Source: Opitutus sp.
GTDB lineage: Bacteria > Verrucomicrobiota > Verrucomicrobiia > Opitutales > Opitutaceae
Length of the DNA: 32,769 bases
Direction of reading: 5' to 3'
NCBI GenBank assembly: GCA_009695305.1
Contig: SIBG01000045.1
Location: 1 to 32,769 of the forward strand
Every line of letters begins with the position of its first letter. Position 1 is the first letter of the stretch. Both the position numbers and the translations under genes were made by a program. Of this stretch, positions 8,043 to 18,080 are shown in pieces. The notes under the pieces are model-generated. The model did no database searches. It was not told where the DNA came from and saw only the letters and a list, made by a program, of their open reading frames with translations.

Positions 8043-8393
8043 TCAGAGTTTCTCGTCCATCCGGCGCAATCGTGCCGACATGACGGTCATGACCTGCAAC
8101 GCAAAATAGGGATTTTGCTGCACGAGAAACACGAAGCGCGCCCGGTGGATCAGCGCCAGCGTGGCATCGGACTTCACGATGGCGGTGGCCACCCGCGGCT
8201 GGTCTTCCACCAGCGCCATCTCGCCGAAAACGCCGCCCGCTTCGACGGTTTCAACCACCGCCCCGTGAATCATTATTTCGACGGAACCAGCGATGACGCC
8301 GAACATCATGTCGCCCCGGTCGCCAGTTCGAAACACGACGTGGCCCGCGGGGAAAAATTGCGCGAGCTGGTCTTTTTCGAAGTAAATTTTCAT
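8043..8393 (-). CDS. Single-domain cyclic nucleotide-binding protein (Crp-like cNMP domain)
   Basis: The 116 residues form one cNMP-binding domain and nothing else: beta-roll strands (FFPAGHVVFRTGDRGDMMF), then the phosphate-binding cassette GGVFGEMALVEDQPRVATA at about residues 53-71, with the Glu and Arg that bind the cyclic phosphate and ribose. There is no DNA-binding helix-turn-helix and no channel or kinase domain. It is therefore a candidate cAMP/cGMP-binding adaptor rather than a transcription factor. The same window encodes a class III adenylate cyclase, but no direct link is shown. Upstream it borders cysK in the same direction, 145 bases away. Confidence 0.85.
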   Translation of the reverse strand: MKIYFEKDQLAQFFPAGHVVFRTGDRGDMMFGVIAGSVEIMIHGAVVETVEAGGVFGEMALVEDQPRVATAIVKSDATLALIHRARFVFLVQQNPYFALQVMTVMSARLRRMDEKL

Positions 8394-8538
8394 CGAGAGG
8401 TGGGGCGCTCACGGTGGCGTTTCCGCGCAGGTCCCCTAGGGGCGAACAGTTCGCGCCAAAAGGCAATTCCAAGCGCGGCGCGGATAACTCAGGCGAGAGC
8501 TGCTTCACTCCGTCCCAAATGTTTTGCCTGGCCGGGAC

Positions 8539-9522
8539 TCACGCCTTCGTCGGCGCGAACAGATCGTCCACTGAATCGCTCTCGACGTTGACGTCGGCGA
8601 ACAGCCACGAGGAGAGGTAGCGTTCGCTGCTCGAGGGGATGATGACGACGATCTGCTTGCCCTTGTTTTCCGGCCGTTGCGCCAGCTGGAGCGCGGCCCA
8701 CACCGCGGCGCCCGACGAGATACCGATTGGAATCCCATCGAGGGTGTTGACCTGTTTGCTGATTGGGCCGGAATCGGCCTCTTTCACGCGAATGATTTCG
8801 TCGTAAATTTTCGTGTTGAGAATCGAGGGCACGAAGCCGGCGCCGATGCCCTGCAGCTTGTGCGGACCCGGCGCGCCCCCGGAGAGCACGGGCGAAGCGT
8901 CCGGCTCGAGCGCGACAATCTTCACCGAGGGCTTGCGGGCTTTGAGCACTTCACCGACGCCGGTGATGGTGCCGCCCGTGCCGACGCCGGAGACGACGAT
9001 GTCGACCTTGCCGTCGGTATCGCGCCAGATTTCCTCCGCGGTCGTCTGGCGATGAATGGCGGGATTCGATGGGTTGTTGAATTGCTGCAAGATGACGCTG
9101 CCAGGGATCTTCGCGGCGAGTTCCTCCGCCTTGGCGATGGCGCCTTTCATGCCCTTCGGCCCTTCGGTAAGCACGAGGCGGGCTCCCAGGATTTTGAGGA
9201 GTTTGCGGCGCTCCATCGTCATCGTCTCCGGCATCGTGAGAATGAGTTTCAGGCCCTTCGCGGCGGCGACAAACGCAAGCGCGATGCCCGTGTTGCCGCT
9301 GGTCGGCTCGATGAGGACGGTTTTGGCGTTGATCTTTCCACTCTTCAGCGCGTCGTCGATCATGGCAAAGCCGAGGCGGTCCTTGACGCTCGAAAGCGGA
9401 TTGAAGAACTCGAGCTTGAGGAGAATCTCCGCCTGCGCGTTGTGCGCGGCGGCCGTGCGGTTGAGGCGAACGAGTGGCGTGTTGCCGATGGTTTCAGTGA
9501 TATCGTTGTAGATTTTGGCCAT
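8539..9522 (-). CDS. cysK: Cysteine synthase A (O-acetylserine sulfhydrylase)
   Basis: A 327-residue pyridoxal-phosphate enzyme that makes cysteine from O-acetylserine and sulfide in the cytosol. Lys47 in PLSSVKDRL binds PLP, TSGNTG at 74-79 binds the substrate carboxylate, and GTGGT at 181-185 cradles the PLP phosphate. SSGAA near 269-273 is the conserved C-terminal motif with the serine facing the pyridine nitrogen. Length is usual for CysK (about 310-325). No cysE or sulfate-assimilation genes are adjacent. ATG 9522 lacks a Shine-Dalgarno (C-rich leader). Confidence 0.96.
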   Translation of the reverse strand: MAKIYNDITETIGNTPLVRLNRTAAAHNAQAEILLKLEFFNPLSSVKDRLGFAMIDDALKSGKINAKTVLIEPTSGNTGIALAFVAAAKGLKLILTMPETMTMERRKLLKILGARLVLTEGPKGMKGAIAKAEELAAKIPGSVILQQFNNPSNPAIHRQTTAEEIWRDTDGKVDIVVSGVGTGGTITGVGEVLKARKPSVKIVALEPDASPVLSGGAPGPHKLQGIGAGFVPSILNTKIYDEIIRVKEADSGPISKQVNTLDGIPIGISSGAAVWAALQLAQRPENKGKQIVVIIPSSSERYLSSWLFADVNVESDSVDDLFAPTKA

Positions 9523-9842
9523 GATGGGAGGGGGCTGAGGTTATTGTCTGGGTAAAAAAATTGCGCGAAGGGCTACCTTACCGTGTCCCTGCGCCGGTGC
9601 AAGAACCGCGCTCACGGGGAAAACCGGATCGGGTTCGCCAGCCGCCCGGGACGGGCATGAGATCGATCAATTGTTCCATGGCGTTGAATTCCTGCCCGCA
9701 GTGCAGCAGGTGCCGGAGGTCGCCGCCGCTCAAAATCGTGACATAAATTTTCAGCGACATCAGCGAGCGCGGCCCGGGACAAACTTGATCGATTTCCGGC
9801 GAATCCGGCCAGCCGAGTGCTCGGTCGCCGACTTCCCGGCCC
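9523..9842. other. 320-base gap between cysK and the MBL hydrolase gene
   Basis: No recognisable gene. A 60-codon minus-strand frame (9578-9760, starting MSLKIYVTILSGG) is open, but the product resembles no family I know and its second half is Arg/Gly-rich like random GC-rich sequence. The stretch 9541-9563 just upstream of cysK is AT-rich and may hold the cysK promoter. No strong hairpin or riboswitch-like structure was seen. Confidence 0.4.
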
Positions 9843-10622
9843 CTACCACTTCAGCCGCAGGCCGTCGTAAGCGGGCGCGATGCCGGGCGGAAGCGCGGCG
9901 GCCAGCATGCCGTGATCGCTCAGGTGCGTCAGATGGGTGAGCCAGGTCTGCGGCGCGCCGATTTCCTGCGCGACCGTCACGGCCTCGTCGATGCTCAGGT
10001 GCGATGGGTGCGGCGTTGGGCGCAGACCGTCGAGCACGAGGACGGTGGCGCCGCGGGCGAGCGCCACGGCCTCGCGCGGCACGGATTTGCAGTCGGTGTA
10101 GTAGGCAAATTTCTTCCCGCTGCTGCGCTCGGTGAAGACAAGGCCGAGGGTGTTGACCCCACCATGCGGCAGCAGCGTGGAGTGAATCGTGCCCTGCGGC
10201 AGGTCGAGCACCGGCGGCAAGTCCGCGAGTTTGAACGCGGCGTAGCCCTTCGAGATTGGGCGTTCGCTCATCGCGTAAGGATACATCGCCCGCGTTCGGG
10301 CCCGGCCCTCTTCGGTCGTGTAAACCGTCAGCGCCACGCCGCCGTGCAAATCACAAAACCGCCGCAGATCGTCCATGCCCGCGATGTGATCAGCGTGGCC
10401 GTGAGTCAGAATGAAAACGTCGAGTTGCTCGATTCTCTCCCGCAAGCACTGAAGACGAAATTCCGGCGCCGCATCCACCTGCACATGGAGTCCGTCCATC
10501 ACCACGTGAATCGAAGCCCGCGTGCGATGGTTGCGCGGGTCCGGCGACGTGCAGACGGCGCAGAGGCAGGCGATCATAGGCACGCCCTGCGAAGTGCCCG
10601 TGCCGAGAAAGATGACTTCCAT
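9843..10622 (-). CDS. MBL-fold metallo-hydrolase (PhnP / Lipoate-transferase-like subgroup)
   Basis: A 259-residue metallo-beta-lactamase-fold protein. It opens with the family strand MEVIFLGTGTSQGVPMIACLC, with the Cys20-Cys21-Cys24 cluster and HRTRAS typical of PhnP-like phosphodiesterases. The di-metal motif THGHADH gives His74, His76, Asp78 and His79. Further candidate ligands are the His in LPHGGVN, Asp in YYTDCKS and the His in the C-terminal LTHLSDHG. Members hydrolyse cyclic phosphodiesters or similar small substrates in the cytosol; no phn genes are near, so the substrate is unknown. It lies downstream of the groEL terminator and so should have its own promoter. Confidence 0.85.
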   Translation of the reverse strand: MEVIFLGTGTSQGVPMIACLCAVCTSPDPRNHRTRASIHVVMDGLHVQVDAAPEFRLQCLRERIEQLDVFILTHGHADHIAGMDDLRRFCDLHGGVALTVYTTEEGRARTRAMYPYAMSERPISKGYAAFKLADLPPVLDLPQGTIHSTLLPHGGVNTLGLVFTERSSGKKFAYYTDCKSVPREAVALARGATVLVLDGLRPTPHPSHLSIDEAVTVAQEIGAPQTWLTHLTHLSDHGMLAAALPPGIAPAYDGLRLKW

Positions 10623-10665
10623 GAGAGCACCAAAGCAAGCCTACCACGGTGGCGAAAGAAAACAA

Positions 10666-10697
10666 AAAAGGCGTTTCGCCGAAGCGAAACGCCTTTT
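10666..10697 (-). terminator. Strong hairpin terminator of the groESL operon
   Basis: A 14-bp perfect stem (10666-10679 with 10684-10697) closes a CGAA/TTCG tetraloop. Read on the minus strand, the stem ends in a run of T residues followed by a T-rich TTGTTTTC tail. The plus strand also has T after the stem, so it could act in both directions. It lies 40 bases past the groEL stop codon. Confidence 0.92.
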
Positions 10698-10738
10698 GAA
10701 AACGTGCCCCGCCGGGGCGAGACGCGGAAGATTTTGGC

Positions 10739-12373
<1,635 letters not shown>

Positions 12374-12418
12374 GATAATTTAGTTTTGGTTTAGAATTGA
12401 GAGTTGAACGACGGGAAC

Positions 12419-12715
12419 TCAGGCGATGACGCCGAGGATGTCGTCTTCGCGGACGAGGGTGTATTTCTTGTCTTCGAGTTTCACTTCGGTGCCGCCGTAT
12501 TTGCTGATGAGCACACGGTCGCCGACCTTGACTTCGAAGGGCGTGATTTTTCCGTCCTCGTTTTTCTTGCCGGTGCCGAGGGCGATGACTTTCGCCTCCT
12601 GCGGTTTTTCTTTGGCGCTGTCCGGGATGATGATACCTCCGCGGACCTGCTCTTTTTCTTCGATGTGCTCGACGAGAACACGATCACCGATGGGTTTGAT
12701 TTTGACGTTGGCCAT
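12419..12715 (-). CDS. groS: Co-chaperonin GroES (Hsp10)
   Basis: 98 residues that form the heptameric lid of GroEL. Typical pieces are [11 protein letters not shown] at the start, the mobile loop [20 protein letters not shown] at about 19-38, and the C-terminal strands [18 protein letters not shown]. The gene lies 98 bases after dnaK and 45 before groEL on the same strand. The spacer to dnaK is AT-rich (12730-12768) and could hold a separate promoter. No CIRCE inverted repeat is visible in it. The ATG lacks a Shine-Dalgarno. Confidence 0.96.
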   Translation of the reverse strand: MANVKIKPIGDRVLVEHIEEKEQVRGGIIIPDSAKEKPQEAKVIALGTGKKNEDGKITPFEVKVGDRVLISKYGGTEVKLEDKKYTLVREDDILGVIA

Positions 12716-12813
12716 ATGTGGTTGGGTTTGGGTTGAAGGGTTGATTTAGTTTTTGTTTTTTCAGCAAAGCACACCTGCCGCGATGAACGCAGCGGACGCG
12801 CAAAGGGTGAAAG

Positions 12814-14763
12814 TTATTTTTTCTTCTCTTCGTCGACAACTTCGAAGTCAGCTTCGACCACGTCGGCTTTCTTCTCGGTCTTCTTCGCGGCGCCCTCGGC
12901 CGGGGGCGGGGCGCCGGCGGCCTCGGCGGGGGCGCCCGCGGCGCCGGCCGCTTGCGCGGCCTTCTGCGCCTCGGCATAGAGTTCGGCGCCGACAGCGGTG
13001 AGTTTCTCGGTCGCGGACATCATGCGCGCGGGGTCATTGCTCTCGAGCTCCTTCTTTGCCTCGGTGAGGGCCGCCTCGATTTTCGACTTCTTGTCGGCGG
13101 GTAGTTTGTCGCCGGACTCTTTCAGGGTTTTTTCGAGCTGGTAGATCGCGCTGTCGAGCTGGTTCTTGGTCTCGACCGCCTCCTTGCGCTTGCGATCTTC
13201 CTCCGCGTGGAGTTCGGCATCCTTGGTCATTTTCTCCACTTCTTCCTTCGAGAGGCCGGACGAACCTTGAATGGTGATTTTTTGGTCTTTGCCGGTGCCG
13301 AGATCCTTGGCGGAGACGTGCAAAATGCCGTTCGCATCAATGTCGAAGGTGACCTCGATCTGCGGCGCCCCGCGGGGCGCGGGCGGAATGCCATCCAGCC
13401 GGAAGGTGCCGAGCACTTTGTTGTCGCGCGACATCGGACGCTCACCCTGGAGGACGACGATTTCGACGGATGGCTGGCTGTCGCTGTAAGTCGAGAAAGT
13501 CTGCGTCTTCTTCGAGGGAATGGTGGTGTTGCGCGGGATCATCGCCGTGGCGACCTGCCCCGCGGTTTCGATGCCGAGCGTGAGGGGCGTCACGTCGAGC
13601 AGGAGCACGTCGCGCACTTCGCCCTTGAGCACGCCGCCCTGAATCGCGGCGCCAACGGCGACGACTTCATCGGGGTTGACGCCCTGATGCGGCGGCTTGC
13701 CGCCGAGCATTTTCGCAATGTCGACGATCTTCGGCATGCGGGTCATCCCGCCGACGAGCACGAGCTCGTCGATTTGCGCGGACGTAAGGTCGGCGTCTTT
13801 GAGGCAGCTCTTGAACGGCGCGATGCAACGCTCGGAAAGCGCATCGCAGATCTGCTCCATCTTCGCGCGGCTGAGCTGCACGTTGAGGTGCTTCGGACCC
13901 GACGCGTCCGCGGTAATGAACGGTAGATTGATGTCCACCGACTGCGTGGACGAGAGGGCGATCTTGGCCTTTTCGGCTTCTTCCTTCAGGCGCTGCAGCG
14001 CCATCGGATCCTTGCGGAGGTCGATCCCGTTGTCCTTCTTGAAAGTATCGACGAGCCAGCCGATCAGGGCGTCATCCCAATTGTCACCGCCGAGGTGCGT
14101 GTCGCCATTCGTGGCCTTCACCTCGAACACGCCGTCGCCGATCTCGAGCACCGACACGTCAAACGTGCCGCCGCCGAGGTCGAACACCGCGATTTTCTCG
14201 TCCTTCTTTTTGTCGAGACCGTAGGCGAGCGAGGCCGCCGTGGGCTCGTTGATGATGCGGAGCACGTCGAGACCGGCGATCTTGCCCGCGTCCTTCGTCG
14301 CCTGGCGCTGGGAGTCGTTAAAATACGCGGGCACGGTGATGACGGCCTGCGTGACCTTTTCGCCGAGGTAGGACTCGGCATCGGCCTTCAGCTTGCCGAG
14401 CACGAAAGCGGCGATCTGCTGCGGCGCGAATTGTTCGGTCTTGTCGCCGGCTTTTACCTCGATGTAAGCGTCGCCATTTTTGCCCTCGACGACCTTGAAG
14501 GGCATGTTCTTCGCCTCGACGCTGACTTCGGAAAATTTGCGCCCGATCAACCGCTTCGCGGAAAACACCGTGTTGCTCGGATTCGTGACGGCCTGGCGTT
14601 TCGCAGCCTGCCCGACGAGTCGCTCCCCGTTTTTGGTGAACGCGACCACCGACGGAGTCGTGCGCGCACCCTCGGCGTTGGGAATTACCACCGGCTCGCC
14701 GCCTTCCATGACGGCCATGCACGAGTTGGTGGTGCCTAAGTCGATGCCAATGATGCGGCTCAT
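12814..14763 (-). CDS. dnaK: Molecular chaperone DnaK (Hsp70)
   Basis: A 649-residue ATP-dependent chaperone. The N-terminal ATPase domain begins [15 protein letters not shown], contains [18 protein letters not shown] and [16 protein letters not shown] phosphate motifs, and is joined by the linker [16 protein letters not shown] to the substrate domain near residue 390. The acidic C-terminus ([14 protein letters not shown]) follows an Ala/Pro-rich linker. The start is ATG 14763; the frame is open seven codons further but has no homology. No grpE or dnaJ is adjacent. groES and groEL follow in the same direction, so both chaperone systems are side by side. Confidence 0.97.
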   Translation of the reverse strand: MSRIIGIDLGTTNSCMAVMEGGEPVVIPNAEGARTTPSVVAFTKNGERLVGQAAKRQAVTNPSNTVFSAKRLIGRKFSEVSVEAKNMPFKVVEGKNGDAYIEVKAGDKTEQFAPQQIAAFVLGKLKADAESYLGEKVTQAVITVPAYFNDSQRQATKDAGKIAGLDVLRIINEPTAASLAYGLDKKKDEKIAVFDLGGGTFDVSVLEIGDGVFEVKATNGDTHLGGDNWDDALIGWLVDTFKKDNGIDLRKDPMALQRLKEEAEKAKIALSSTQSVDINLPFITADASGPKHLNVQLSRAKMEQICDALSERCIAPFKSCLKDADLTSAQIDELVLVGGMTRMPKIVDIAKMLGGKPPHQGVNPDEVVAVGAAIQGGVLKGEVRDVLLLDVTPLTLGIETAGQVATAMIPRNTTIPSKKTQTFSTYSDSQPSVEIVVLQGERPMSRDNKVLGTFRLDGIPPAPRGAPQIEVTFDIDANGILHVSAKDLGTGKDQKITIQGSSGLSKEEVEKMTKDAELHAEEDRKRKEAVETKNQLDSAIYQLEKTLKESGDKLPADKKSKIEAALTEAKKELESNDPARMMSATEKLTAVGAELYAEAQKAAQAAGAAGAPAEAAGAPPPAEGAAKKTEKKADVVEADFEVVDEEKKK

Positions 14764-14805
14764 GGCCCCCGCGTTGCAATGCACGTGCCCTCGCGACCGA
14801 GAGTC

Positions 14806-14834
14806 ATCTTACTATTTATTCTTCAACACTTAAA
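14806..14834 (-). promoter_or_regulatory. Candidate sigma70-like promoter of dnaK
   Basis: On the minus strand TTTAAG (14834-14829) and TAAGAT (14811-14806) are separated by 17 bases in an unusually AT-rich patch. This would give a 5' leader of about 35 bases before ATG 14763. The boxes match the consensus only moderately. No CIRCE or clear heat-shock sigma sequence was found nearby. Confidence 0.3.
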
Positions 14835-14971
14835 AAAATCTCACCGCATCGGAAGCCGGGCGCCCGGCCGCCAATTCATGACATGATGTCCCACCCGTGG
14901 CGCACATTGACGAGTCAGGCGCGCGATGATGTCACAGTTGAGTTTCCGCTGCGCTCACCTAGCCTATCCCG

Positions 14972-15655
14972 ATGGACATGGAAATCACCCTGCCCGACGA
15001 AGTGCCGGTCATGACGCTGCCGAACGTCGCTTTTTTTCCGCAAGCACTGATGCCGCTCCATATTTTCGAGCCACGCTATCGCGAAATGTTGCGCGACGTG
15101 CTCGCCACTAACCGCCTCTTCGCCGTCGCCGGCCTCGACCCGCACGCCGTCGGTGATCCCCTCCAGTTCGAGCCCTCGCACCGCATCGCCAGCGTCGGCA
15201 TCGTCCGCGCGTGCCAGAAAAACGACAACGGCACCTCCAACCTGCTGCTGCAGGGCCTTTGTCGCGTTGAGATCGCCGCCATCGTGGCCGACGATCCCTA
15301 CCGCCGCATTCGCGTCCGCGCGCTGGCCAGCCAGCCTGGCGCCAGCGCCAACGAAAATGACCGGCTCCGGGCCGAGCTCGCCCGCCTGCTCACGCTCAAA
15401 CTCCGCCTCGCCGCCGCGGGAGCTGGCGAGCTGACGGCGTTCCTCAAAACCGTGGTTGATCCCGAGGCCTTCGTGGACATCGCCGCGTTCAGCCTTTGCG
15501 AAAACGCGCGCCTGAAACAAAAGCTGCTCGAGACCCTCGACGTCCGCCGCCGCCTCGAACTTTTCAGCCGCCAACTCCGCACGGAAATCGACGTGCTGAA
15601 GCTCCGCCGCAAACTCCAGGGTCGCCTCCCCGACGACCGCATCGACCACAACTAA
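14972..15655 (+). CDS. Stand-alone Lon N-terminal (LON substrate-binding) domain protein
   Basis: 227 residues matching the LON/PUA-like N-domain: VPVMTLPNVAFFPQALMPLH, then IFEPRYREMLRDVLATNRLF, and the DNGTSNLLLQGLCRVEI segment. The ATPase and protease domains of Lon are absent. A helical C-terminus (LKQKLLETLDVRRRLELF) mirrors the helical part of the Lon N-domain. Such proteins are thought to bind protein substrates; the client is unknown. It is divergent from dnaK with a 208-base intergenic region, consistent with a link to protein quality control. ATG 14978 is an alternative start two codons in. Confidence 0.88.
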   Translation: MDMEITLPDEVPVMTLPNVAFFPQALMPLHIFEPRYREMLRDVLATNRLFAVAGLDPHAVGDPLQFEPSHRIASVGIVRACQKNDNGTSNLLLQGLCRVEIAAIVADDPYRRIRVRALASQPGASANENDRLRAELARLLTLKLRLAAAGAGELTAFLKTVVDPEAFVDIAAFSLCENARLKQKLLETLDVRRRLELFSRQLRTEIDVLKLRRKLQGRLPDDRIDHN

Positions 15656-15687
15656 AACCCCGCCGGCCGGAAGGCCAGGCGGGGTTT
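15655..15687. terminator. Bidirectional terminator between the LON-domain gene and tRNA-Thr
   Basis: A ten-base-pair stem, AAACCCCGCC at 15655-15664 and GGCGGGGTTT at 15678-15687, contains an inner GGCC-ggaa-GGCC stem-loop. T residues follow on both strands. It overlaps the LON-domain stop codon and serves two convergent transcripts, the protein gene and the tRNA. Confidence 0.88.
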
Positions 15688-15701
15688 CTGAGTTTCTGAA
15701 A

Positions 15702-15777
15702 TGGAGCCGACAATCAGACTTGAACTGATGACCTGATCATTACGAATGACCTGCTCTACCAACTGAGCTATGTCGGC
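15702..15777 (-). tRNA. tRNA-Thr (anticodon CGU)
   Basis: The minus strand folds as a complete 76-base cloverleaf: acceptor GCCGACA/TGTCGGC, D-stem GCTC/GAGC, anticodon stem GGTCA/TGATC with loop TTCGTAA (anticodon CGT, reading ACG), variable AGGTC, T-stem ATCAG/CTGAT with loop TTCAAGT, discriminator T and an encoded CCA. All stems pair, with one G-T in the anticodon stem. ACG is a common Thr codon in this GC-rich DNA. Confidence 0.96.
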
Positions 15778-15909
15778 GACTGAGCGAAGAGCGGAAGAAA
15801 CGCGCCGCGCCAGCGGGCGCAAGCCTCAAATCGCTCCCGGTTCGGCCTCCTCGGCTGGGTCTGCGTCGCCTCGACTCCAGGTGGCTCCCCGGCAGCGCCG
15901 CCACCGCCC

Positions 15910-16587
15910 TCAGGGCGACGGAGGCTTGATGAGAAAATTCTTGATCACCAGGTGGCTGCGCACCGTGCGAAAGGCAAACCAACCGCCCGTGAGTGGAGCC
16001 GGATCCCGAAACGAAAAAATCCGCTCCCCATCCCGCCAAAATTCAGCGATGCCGTCACGTGCGACGAGCCGAATGCGATAGGTCCGGTTGGGTTCGAGCA
16101 AAAAATTCTTGGCGCCCAGATCGTGCTCCGGCAAAAGCGGCCGCGCCGCCGTGCCGTCGTAGCGGCGAAAGCGGGTGGTCGTGTTGTCATTGCCGCCGTA
16201 GCCAACGTAGTAGGTCAGGAGCGAATCGTAGGCGGAGAATTTTCCCGACCGCGCCTGTCTCTCCGCAAAGGGCGCCGCGGGCGAGCGCGGATCTTGCGCC
16301 ATCCAGAAGCAGTTCAAGTCCGAAACCCGATCATGCGGCCCACCTTGGGCCATGACCGTTACCTCGTAGCTGATTTCAACCGGGGCCGTCAGCTTCTCGC
16401 GCCACCAAACCGTGGAACCGGCGACATCCTCAATCACCAGCGCACCGTCGCGCACCGTCACCGACCCGCCCGGCATCTGCTCGACCGCCCACGGACGAAG
16501 GCTGGCGGTCGGCGCTCGGTCGGCCGCCTGGGCGATGGCCGGACCGAGCACCAAAGCCGCGAGGAAACTGAAGGTCGCAAGTTTCAT
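15910..16587 (-). CDS. Secreted DUF6250-like protein
   Basis: 225 residues with a Sec signal (MKLATFSFLAALVLGPAIAQA, cleavage probably after AQA). The rest is a beta-sandwich-like domain with DLNCFWMAQDPRSP, YYVGYGGNDNTTTRFRRY and a closing FAFRTVRSHLVIKNFLI. These segments match, from memory, the DUF6250 family of concanavalin-like domains common in polysaccharide-degrading Verrucomicrobiota and Bacteroidota. No catalytic residues can be assigned. It likely acts outside the inner membrane on a glycan. It stands alone between the tRNA and the glycosyltransferase. Confidence 0.75.
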   Translation of the reverse strand: MKLATFSFLAALVLGPAIAQAADRAPTASLRPWAVEQMPGGSVTVRDGALVIEDVAGSTVWWREKLTAPVEISYEVTVMAQGGPHDRVSDLNCFWMAQDPRSPAAPFAERQARSGKFSAYDSLLTYYVGYGGNDNTTTRFRRYDGTAARPLLPEHDLGAKNFLLEPNRTYRIRLVARDGIAEFWRDGERIFSFRDPAPLTGGWFAFRTVRSHLVIKNFLIKPPSP

Positions 16588-16623
16588 CTCGGACTATTTT
16601 TCGCGCCTTTCCGATCACGCCAC

Positions 16624-17496
16624 TCAAATCACCGCCCGGGGCGGCTCAGCCGGATCCATTCCTCGCGCTGAAATTCCACTCAACAACGACGAGGCCGCCG
16701 GCACCATTCGGCTCTCGAGCGCTCGCATCGGCGCGACAAACGCCAGCGCCGAGGCGTCCGGCGCCAGGGACCAGTTGGCATCCCACTCCCGCCATTGGCT
16801 CAGCGTGAGCGGCTTGGGTTTGCCCGTGTTCACCTCGACCCGCAAAAAACGACGCTCGATGCACTCCTCCCATGATTTGGTGATGTAGTGGTTAAGCCGC
16901 AGCACGCGGGCGGTCGGCGCCGGATTTAGCGGCCCCGTCATCGGCCGAAAATTTTCGTCCACCAGGGACCAGCCGTCCCGCACCACGAAAGCGTGCGGCG
17001 AGGCCGTGGCGCTCGCGATCCGCCCCGGCTGGACAATGCACTTCACGTGATGATCCGCGACGCCGGCGTAATTCGTATAGCGCTGAATCGCCCATTCGCC
17101 CGAGCGCTGCTGAATCCCCGAGCTGCCATACAACAGCCAGGACACCGCCACGCCGGCGTAGGGCGCGAACGCGGCCAGCGTTTCGCCCAGCGGCCGCAAA
17201 TTTGTGCTGTAGAGAAACTCGTCGTCGTCGATGAACGCGAGCCACGCCACATCGCGATCCACGTGCGCGAGGCAGTGATCGAACATCGCCTGCTGCTGTG
17301 CCGCCCCCGGCCAGTGGCGCAGCCGGACCGTCCCGTCGCGCAACCACGGCGCGAGGACCGGCAGATAGTCGTCCGCACTGTCGTTATCGTAGAGATAAAA
17401 CCGCGTGATGCCCTGCACCCGGTGAAACAACAGCCACTCGTGCAAATACGGGGCGCTATCGCGAAAGCACAGGCAGGCGGCAAGGACGGTCGGCAT
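16624..17496 (-). CDS. GT92-like glycosyltransferase (DUF23 family)
   Basis: 290 residues. The N-terminal VLAACLCFRDSAPYLHEWLL and GITRFYLYDNDSADDY segments and the FIDDDEFLYS motif (Asp-rich, metal/nucleotide-sugar binding) are those of glycosyltransferase family 92-like enzymes with a GT-A fold. The conserved His/Lys region DHHVKCIVQPG and LNHYITKSWEECIERR follow. The soluble appearance suggests transfer of a sugar in the cytosol, for surface glycan building. Acceptor and donor are unknown. The start is taken at ATG 17496, 20 bases beyond the stop of the SRPBCC gene; a longer start at 17601 would overlap that gene. Confidence 0.82.
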   Translation of the reverse strand: MPTVLAACLCFRDSAPYLHEWLLFHRVQGITRFYLYDNDSADDYLPVLAPWLRDGTVRLRHWPGAAQQQAMFDHCLAHVDRDVAWLAFIDDDEFLYSTNLRPLGETLAAFAPYAGVAVSWLLYGSSGIQQRSGEWAIQRYTNYAGVADHHVKCIVQPGRIASATASPHAFVVRDGWSLVDENFRPMTGPLNPAPTARVLRLNHYITKSWEECIERRFLRVEVNTGKPKPLTLSQWREWDANWSLAPDASALAFVAPMRALESRMVPAASSLLSGISARGMDPAEPPRAVI

Positions 17497-17516
17497 CGTG
17501 GGCGCGCGCCAACCAC

Positions 17517-17990
17517 TCACACCGTCGCTGGCATCCCGCGGCCCGTTCGCAGCATCTGGCGCAGACTCTGACCGAGAAAATAGGCCCAGATGCTGGCGCA
17601 CGCGCCGTGAGATTCCAGCGTGCCGAGTTTGTGATGCGTAAACTGCAGCTGCGTTTCGGCGCGCCCGATCGCCTTCAAGCGAAACGAAATCTTGGTCCCC
17701 ACCCAGTCGTGCCGATCCCGGAAGCCAGCCTTCTCGTCATGCTGACCCTCGAGACAGCGCCACTCGACAAGTTTGTTTTTCTTCAACGTGAGGATCTTCA
17801 TCACCGCGAAAAAATTGCCATACGGGAAAACGAACGCCGCGTGCGCCCCCACGGTCGGACTGACCACGCAACACTCGGTCCACCAGCCGCGGACGCCGAC
17901 CTGCGTGGTGAGGGCGTTATAAACTGCCAGCGGCGGTGCCTCAAAAATGTAGCTCAGCTCAAAATCCGCCTTCGGTTTTTTCTTTTTCAT
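17517..17990 (-). CDS. SRPBCC / AHSA1-like START-fold protein
   Basis: 157 residues. The Lys-rich start MKKKKPK leads into FELSYIFEAPPLAVYNALTT, the usual first strand and helices of the SRPBCC ligand-binding fold. RGWWTECC, FVFPYGNFFAVMKI and the closing helix CASIWAYFLGQSLRQML agree with AHSA1 (activator of Hsp90 ATPase 1-like) domains. These bind small hydrophobic ligands or act as chaperone-like or stress proteins; no ligand can be named. It is the upstream partner of the GT92-like gene (20-base gap) and is divergent from queA. Confidence 0.8.
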   Translation of the reverse strand: MKKKKPKADFELSYIFEAPPLAVYNALTTQVGVRGWWTECCVVSPTVGAHAAFVFPYGNFFAVMKILTLKKNKLVEWRCLEGQHDEKAGFRDRHDWVGTKISFRLKAIGRAETQLQFTHHKLGTLESHGACASIWAYFLGQSLRQMLRTGRGMPATV

Positions 17991-18080
17991 GGGGAGTGCT
18001 TGCGTCCAGATTAAGTCTCCGACCGCCCGCCAACGCAAGAAGTCCTCGCCTCCCGCCCGCGGTTGCGCCGGAATTTTCCT

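Noticed and set aside
8430..8460. Short palindromes (CCCCTAGGGG and CGAACAGTTCG) between the cNMP gene and cysK
   Set aside because: They are short, have no T-run and show no repeat copies in the window, so I could not support a terminator or operator call.
9578..9760. A 60-codon minus-strand frame upstream of the MBL gene
   Set aside because: No recognisable family, no ribosome-binding site (not informative here) and the second half looks like random GC-rich sequence. It is noted only in the gap entry.
14764..14971. CIRCE (HrcA operator) in the dnaK upstream region
   Set aside because: No TTAGCACTC-N9-GAGTGCTAA-like sequence, even with mismatches, was found here or upstream of groES.
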